Shown one piece after another: positions 13,863-17,340 of a stretch of 17,340 bases of DNA (its first letter is position 1; each line of letters begins with the position of its first letter). Both the position numbers and the translations under genes were made by a program. The notes beneath the pieces are model-generated. The model saw nothing but the letters and a program-made list of their open reading frames with translations. It made no database searches and had not been told where the DNA came from. The stretch comes from JACRBK01 sp964427955 (GTDB lineage Bacteria > Chloroflexota > Anaerolineae > Aggregatilineales > Aggregatilineaceae), in the NCBI GenBank assembly GCA_964427955.1, contig CAYRWY010000074.1, positions 1 to 17,340 on the forward strand, in the 5' to 3' direction.

Positions 13863-14621
13863 ATGCTTCAGATCGAACATGTGACGAAAATTTACGACAA
13901 CGGCGTCGTGGCCCTCAAGGATGTCAGCTTCGAGGTTCCCGACCGCCAGTTTCTGGTGATTATCGGCCTGAGCGGCTCCGGCAAGTCCACCCTGCTGCGC
14001 TGTATCAACCGGCTGATCGAACCGACTGAAGGGCGCATCGTCTGGAATGGGACGGACATCACCGACGCGACCGACGAGGAACTTCGCCAGATTCGCCGCC
14101 GTATCGGGATGATCTTCCAGCATTTCAACCTGGTCAAGCGTGCTCCCGTGATCACCAACGTGCTGGCTGGGCGGCTGGGCTATACGAACCCGATGTGGAG
14201 TTTTGTCAACCATTTTTCGGCGGACGACAAGAAAATGGCCCTGCAAAAGCTCGAACGCGTTGGCATCCGCGAAAAAGCGTCCATTCGTGCCGACCAATTG
14301 AGCGGCGGGCAGCAGCAGCGGGTGGGGATTGCGCGCGCGTTGATGCAAAACCCGGAACTGATGCTGGCCGATGAGCCGGTGGCCAGCCTGGACCCGGCCA
14401 CATCCCACTCGGTGATGAAATACCTGGAACAACTCAATAAACAGGAAGGCATCACGATTTTATGCAGCCTGCACTTCCTCAGTCTGGCTCGCACCTATGC
14501 GGACCGCATTATCGCGCTTAAAGATGGACTCATGGAGTTCGATGGTCATCCCGATGAAATTGATGACAGGCGTTTCAAAGATATTTACGGCGAAGATGCT
14601 GTGCGCGTGGAGATTTCATAG
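13863..14621 (+). CDS. phnC: Phosphonate-type ABC transporter ATP-binding protein
   Basis: This cytoplasmic ATPase subunit powers import through PhnE. At 252 residues it has the normal PhnC length. Walker A is GLSGSGKST (35-43), the Q-loop Gln is Q86 (MIFQHFNL), the ABC signature is LSGGQQQR (146-153), Walker B is LMLADEP (166-172), the D-loop is SLD (175-177) and the switch His is H204. The family-specific stretch LAGRLGYTNPMWSF (about 101-114) matches the PhnC helical domain and separates it from generic amino-acid importers. The ATG at 13863 has GGAG six bases upstream. The stop is followed eight bases later by the phnE start, so the two are translated from one message. Confidence 0.95.
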   Translation: MLQIEHVTKIYDNGVVALKDVSFEVPDRQFLVIIGLSGSGKSTLLRCINRLIEPTEGRIVWNGTDITDATDEELRQIRRRIGMIFQHFNLVKRAPVITNVLAGRLGYTNPMWSFVNHFSADDKKMALQKLERVGIREKASIRADQLSGGQQQRVGIARALMQNPELMLADEPVASLDPATSHSVMKYLEQLNKQEGITILCSLHFLSLARTYADRIIALKDGLMEFDGHPDEIDDRRFKDIYGEDAVRVEIS

Positions 14622-14629
14622 GGGGTACG

Positions 14630-16747
14630 GTGAAAGCTAAAAATACTCATTTCCTTTCTTCCCGGAGCGCGCTGCGGCGGGTGGTGATCGTGATCGGCGT
14701 GGCAATTGGCATCGCGCTGTATGCCTATGGGTGGGAGACAACCCAAATCAGCCTGGATGAAGTGCAGGACCCGGTCCGGCAGACCTCGCTACAGCGGGCG
14801 ATGCGCGAGCTGCTCTCTCCCGATGTTTTCACGCGTGATCAGAATCAGAAGTCATTATTTGTCCAATTCCAGGTCGGTTGTCCTGAGGGAGAACTGCCCG
14901 ATGGGCGGGCGGAGGCGGGCGGGGGGGCCTATGTCATCTTCACTCCCTCTTGTGCGGACCCTGAAACGGTGGTCAATGTCAAGGGGTACCACTTTCCTTC
15001 GGATGCGGTAGCCCGTATTCAGCTCTACCGGGAAGGCCAGCAAAGCCTGCCGTTCAATCTCGCCAAGACGACTGGCGGGCAGGTGGAGTCTACCAATGAC
15101 CCGGTCTTTGACATTGATGGGGCGGGTTATTTCAACGTCAACGTGTTTGTGCCCAAAGGACGTGGCATTGCCGGGGCGACGCATCAGGTTGAGATTCAGT
15201 CATTCGTCCCGACCGGCTGGCCCCATTTCAGCCAAACCGCCAAGACCGTCTACGAGAAAATGGTCGAGACCATTTTTCTGGCGTTGATGGCGACCACGCT
15301 GGCGCTGCCTATCTCAGTGGCTTTGAGCTTCCTGTCGGCGCGCAACTTGATGCGAGACATCAACATGCCGCTGGGCAACGTCCTGGTGGGATTTTTGCTG
15401 ATGCCGGTTGGGGCAGTGCTGGGATATATCCTGTTGGGCCATGTGGGCCGCTGGGGTGTCCAGGCAGGTAAAGAGCCGGGGATAGGCGTGGTAGGGATTG
15501 CGGGAGCCATCCTCCTGTTTGGGGTGGTTTCTCGAACCCTCAGTCGGCCCCAACTGCACGGCTATTCTGATCGACTGCGGTCAACCGCGCTCAATCTTCT
15601 CCTGATGATCGTGCTGATCTTTGTGTTGGGCGCGTTGGGCGGTCTGGGTATCCGCGTGGGCGAACGGCTTGAAGATGGTCTGCTGAAGGACCTGGGCAGC
15701 TTTGTGGGGACCCTGGGAACGCTGGTGGATCTGACGGTGGCTACCCTGTCCGCCGTGATCGCTGCCTTGTGGTTGGCGTCCTTGGGGGCCACGCTCGCTG
15801 CGGCGCCGTTACGCCACCTGTCCACGCCCACCAGTAAGATTCTGGGCGGAATCCTGGGGGTGGCAGGCGGGGCCTTTCTGTTGGCGGGCACGGCTTATAT
15901 CGGCACGCAGGCCGTGTTGCTTGGGCTGCTTACGCCATTCATCGCCGCCGTGTTAGGGGGGCAGACCCTGGTCATGCTCTACCAGCGGTTGACCGGGGGG
16001 GAGAAGCCGAAACGCGAGCAGCGGGATCGTGATCGGATGTTGTACACGCTCCTGAATCTCATCGGAGCGGTAGCGGTTTTCGTGCTCACGGCCTACGTGA
16101 TCGACCTGCTGCGGGCTATCGTGGATGAGCGGCCCCCGTCAGCGTTGCGGTGGGACCTGGGGTTGTTCTCGATCCAGGGCTACATCGCCAAATCGGCCCT
16201 CATCGGCGCGATCCTGGGCGGGTTGTCAGGCGGAATGTCGGGCACTCAGAAGTCGTTTCCGCTGGGCATGGCGGTCTATAACACCTCCCGCACCATCCTG
16301 AATACCTTACGCTCTATCGAACCCTTGATCATGGGCATCGTGTTTGTGATCTGGGTAGGGATTGGCCCATTTGCCGGGGTGCTGGCCCTCACGCTGCACT
16401 CCATCGCCTCGCTGGGCAAGCTGTATTCCGAACAGGTGGAAAGCATCGATCCCGGCCCCCTGGAAGCGATCCAGGCGACCGGCGCGAACCGCTTGCAGAC
16501 CATCATCTACGGGGTGGTGCCCCAGATCGTGCCGCCGTATATTGCGTTTACGATGTATCGCTGGGACATCAACGTGCGCATGTCCACCATCATCGGTTTC
16601 GTCGGGGGTGGCGGTATCGGCTTCTTGTTGAAGCAGCAGATCGATCTGGTGCGCTACAAGCAGGCGGGGGTCGCCATGCTGGCGATTGCCGTGGTCGTTT
16701 CTATTCTGGACTATGCCAGCGCGACCCTGCGCGAGCGAATCGTCTAG
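14630..16747 (+). CDS. phnE: Enlarged phosphonate-type ABC permease with Ig-like and membrane insertions
   Basis: This is the membrane channel of the importer, at 705 residues against about 260 for E. coli PhnE. The conserved core is present in three pieces. The first is TM1 (about 17-33) with the following LLSPDVF segment (to about 70). The second is the TM2 region and ALSFLSARNL (about 207-240). The third is RTILNTLRSIEPL through the EAA loop EAIQATGANRLQ (612-623) to the C-terminal DYASATLRERI (about 554-705). Residues 72-205 are an added beta-rich extracytoplasmic domain resembling IPT/TIG or bacterial Ig folds (SCADPETVVNVKGYHFPSD, then DGAGYFNVNVFVP); C84 and C108 are the only cysteines. 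Residues 242-547 add about eight hydrophobic segments, with one basic loop, KPKREQRDRDR. The GTG start has AGGGGG overlapping the phnC stop. The reading frame is intact, and both junctions sit in loops. Confidence 0.92.
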   Translation: MKAKNTHFLSSRSALRRVVIVIGVAIGIALYAYGWETTQISLDEVQDPVRQTSLQRAMRELLSPDVFTRDQNQKSLFVQFQVGCPEGELPDGRAEAGGGAYVIFTPSCADPETVVNVKGYHFPSDAVARIQLYREGQQSLPFNLAKTTGGQVESTNDPVFDIDGAGYFNVNVFVPKGRGIAGATHQVEIQSFVPTGWPHFSQTAKTVYEKMVETIFLALMATTLALPISVALSFLSARNLMRDINMPLGNVLVGFLLMPVGAVLGYILLGHVGRWGVQAGKEPGIGVVGIAGAILLFGVVSRTLSRPQLHGYSDRLRSTALNLLLMIVLIFVLGALGGLGIRVGERLEDGLLKDLGSFVGTLGTLVDLTVATLSAVIAALWLASLGATLAAAPLRHLSTPTSKILGGILGVAGGAFLLAGTAYIGTQAVLLGLLTPFIAAVLGGQTLVMLYQRLTGGEKPKREQRDRDRMLYTLLNLIGAVAVFVLTAYVIDLLRAIVDERPPSALRWDLGLFSIQGYIAKSALIGAILGGLSGGMSGTQKSFPLGMAVYNTSRTILNTLRSIEPLIMGIVFVIWVGIGPFAGVLALTLHSIASLGKLYSEQVESIDPGPLEAIQATGANRLQTIIYGVVPQIVPPYIAFTMYRWDINVRMSTIIGFVGGGGIGFLLKQQIDLVRYKQAGVAMLAIAVVVSILDYASATLRERIV
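14843..15244 (+). other. Ig-like (IPT/TIG-like) domain inserted into PhnE
   Basis: This part of phnE encodes residues 72-205, placed between the end of the TM1 loop and the TM2 region. The pattern (Pro-Ser-Cys, V-x-V-x-G-x-x-F-P, then D-G-x-G-x-F-x-V-x-V-x-V-P and a final HQVEIQSF strand) is typical of Ig-like beta sandwiches. The fold is inferred from pattern only. Confidence 0.6.
15353..16270 (+). other. Polytopic membrane insertion inside PhnE
   Basis: Residues 242-547 of phnE have no counterpart in ordinary PhnE. Hydrophobic stretches lie near 252-270, 284-300, 322-342, 368-392, 404-420, 424-446, 472-492 and 517-535. Gly-rich segments such as GAILGGLSGGMSG near the end resemble helix-packing motifs. 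I recognise no known domain in it. Confidence 0.6.
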
Positions 16748-16761
16748 GTCACTCCGTCATT

Positions 16762-16783
16762 GGGGGGCACTCCGGTGCTCCCC
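16762..16783. terminator. Convergent hairpin terminator with a UNCG tetraloop
   Basis: GGGGGGCAC (16762-16770) pairs with GTGCTCCCC (16775-16783) with one G-U pair. The loop is TCCG closed by C-G, which fits the very stable C(UNCG)G class when read on the plus strand. It lies 14 bases after the phnE stop and six before the M28-like stop. Neither side has a T tract, so it may act as a boundary or an mRNA 3' end. Confidence 0.55.
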
Positions 16784-16788
16784 CTGAC

Positions 16789-17340
16789 TCATGATGCTGG
16801 CGACCAGCTTTCCATCTGGTCTACGGTTTGTACGGCGGTCCAGCAGGCCTGGGCCGCCCGTTCGACGGTTTCCGGGTTGATCTCGTGGATGGTGTCGCTG
16901 TTCTGCCGCCAGTTGGGGATCAGGCCTGTCGAGCGGTCATAAGCCATCAAGGCCACGGCGCGCAGATCGCGATCCCGCAGAATCGAGACCTCGTCAAGTG
17001 TGAGCATGGGTTTGCCCATCATCCCCAGGTCGGGGCGCGCATCGGCGGTGCGCTCCATGATCCGGACAGCGTCGGGGTGGGGGTGGTAGTAGGCGTAGGG
17101 GCTGATGCCATGCCGCGTCACCCAGCACAATTCCCCTGTGCCGACATTCGACGTCACGATCCACAAATCATCCTGCCACTCTTTGCCATGCTCCGTCGCC
17201 AGCACGTCCGCCCCGGTCGAGACGGCAGTCGCCGCCCCGGTGAAGGCCAGGACGACCTCAGTGGATTCCAGGGCGTGGCGGTGCAGGGCTTCCGCCAGTC
17301 CCAGCAGCACGGCCACGCCGGACGCATTGCCATTTGCCCC
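16789..17340 (-). CDS. M28-like peptidase, C-terminal part, probably catalytically dead (partial at window edge)
   Basis: The 183 visible residues are the C-terminal part of an M28 (aminopeptidase Y/S-like) fold; the start lies beyond 17340. Recognisable scaffold blocks are GANGNASGVAVLLGLAEAL, VVLAFTG, NVGTGELCWVTRHG, LDEVSILRDRDLRAVALMAYD, and NWRQNSDTIHEINPETVERA. The usual functional residues are replaced: the bridging Asp of GAxDNxSG is Gly, the Glu-Glu after FTGx is Ala-Thr, the acidic ligand before the VG-G-EL block is Ser, and the His of WHxxxDT is Arg. The frame is open with a normal TGA, so this looks like a maintained pseudoenzyme and not a decaying gene. A GTG at 17316 is internal and not the start. 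It converges on phnE. The first metal-ligand motif (HxD) is outside the window. Confidence 0.85.
   Translation of the reverse strand, partial: GANGNASGVAVLLGLAEALHRHALESTEVVLAFTGAATAVSTGADVLATEHGKEWQDDLWIVTSNVGTGELCWVTRHGISPYAYYHPHPDAVRIMERTADARPDLGMMGKPMLTLDEVSILRDRDLRAVALMAYDRSTGLIPNWRQNSDTIHEINPETVERAAQACWTAVQTVDQMESWSPAS

Noticed and set aside
14915..14935. G-rich run in phnE as a possible frameshift site
   Set aside because: The frame remains open across it, and conserved PhnE segments lie in the same frame on both sides, so there is no sign of a sequencing or programmed shift.
17314..17316. GTG as the start of the M28-like gene
   Set aside because: The frame continues open to the window edge with the conserved GANGNASG segment, so this codon is internal.

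Overview
This 17.3 kb window comes from a high-GC (roughly 60%) bacterial chromosome. The gene set suggests Chloroflexota, probably an Anaerolineae-like lineage: a one-chain pyruvate:ferredoxin oxidoreductase, a giant secreted alpha-2-macroglobulin with Ig-like repeats, and a PhnDCE transporter with an enlarged permease. The lineage is inferred from general family knowledge. No rRNA, tRNA, mobile element or CRISPR array was seen, and no gap between genes exceeds 300 bases.

Layout. (1) nifJ (18-3602, +) is complete, with a strong Shine-Dalgarno sequence, and ends at two tandem hairpins. (2) A single-domain response regulator (3713-4072, -) converges on it and has its own promoter. (3) A secreted alpha-2-macroglobulin-like protein of about 1,960 residues (4238-10120, -) fills one third of the window. 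Its only cysteine is the thioester cysteine. (4) Divergent from it are nicotinate phosphoribosyltransferase (10312-11865, +) and, 36 bases downstream, an unrecognised P-loop kinase-like protein (11902-12633, +). (5) A phosphonate/phosphite-type ABC importer cassette follows: binding protein phnD (12759-13778), ATPase phnC (13863-14621) and permease phnE (14630-16747). A strong hairpin separates phnD from phnC. (6) At the right edge is the C-terminal part of an M28-like peptidase on the minus strand (16789 to beyond 17340), with every visible metal-ligand or catalytic position substituted.

How the parts work together. NifJ links pyruvate to acetyl-CoA and reduced ferredoxin. PncB salvages nicotinate for NAD. 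PhnDCE imports a reduced-phosphorus compound or another oxyanion, but no C-P lyase or phosphite dehydrogenase is present to identify it. The macroglobulin probably traps foreign proteases outside the cell.

The most unusual object is the permease. An E. coli-sized PhnE core of about 260 residues is interrupted by an extracytoplasmic Ig-like domain in the loop after TM1 and by an extra block of about 300 residues with roughly eight membrane segments after the conserved ARNL motif. The partner binding protein has no lipid anchor, so the Ig-like domain could be a docking device. Other items worth checking are the pseudo-M28 protein and three post-gene hairpins that share a GGCAG/CTGCC stem core.
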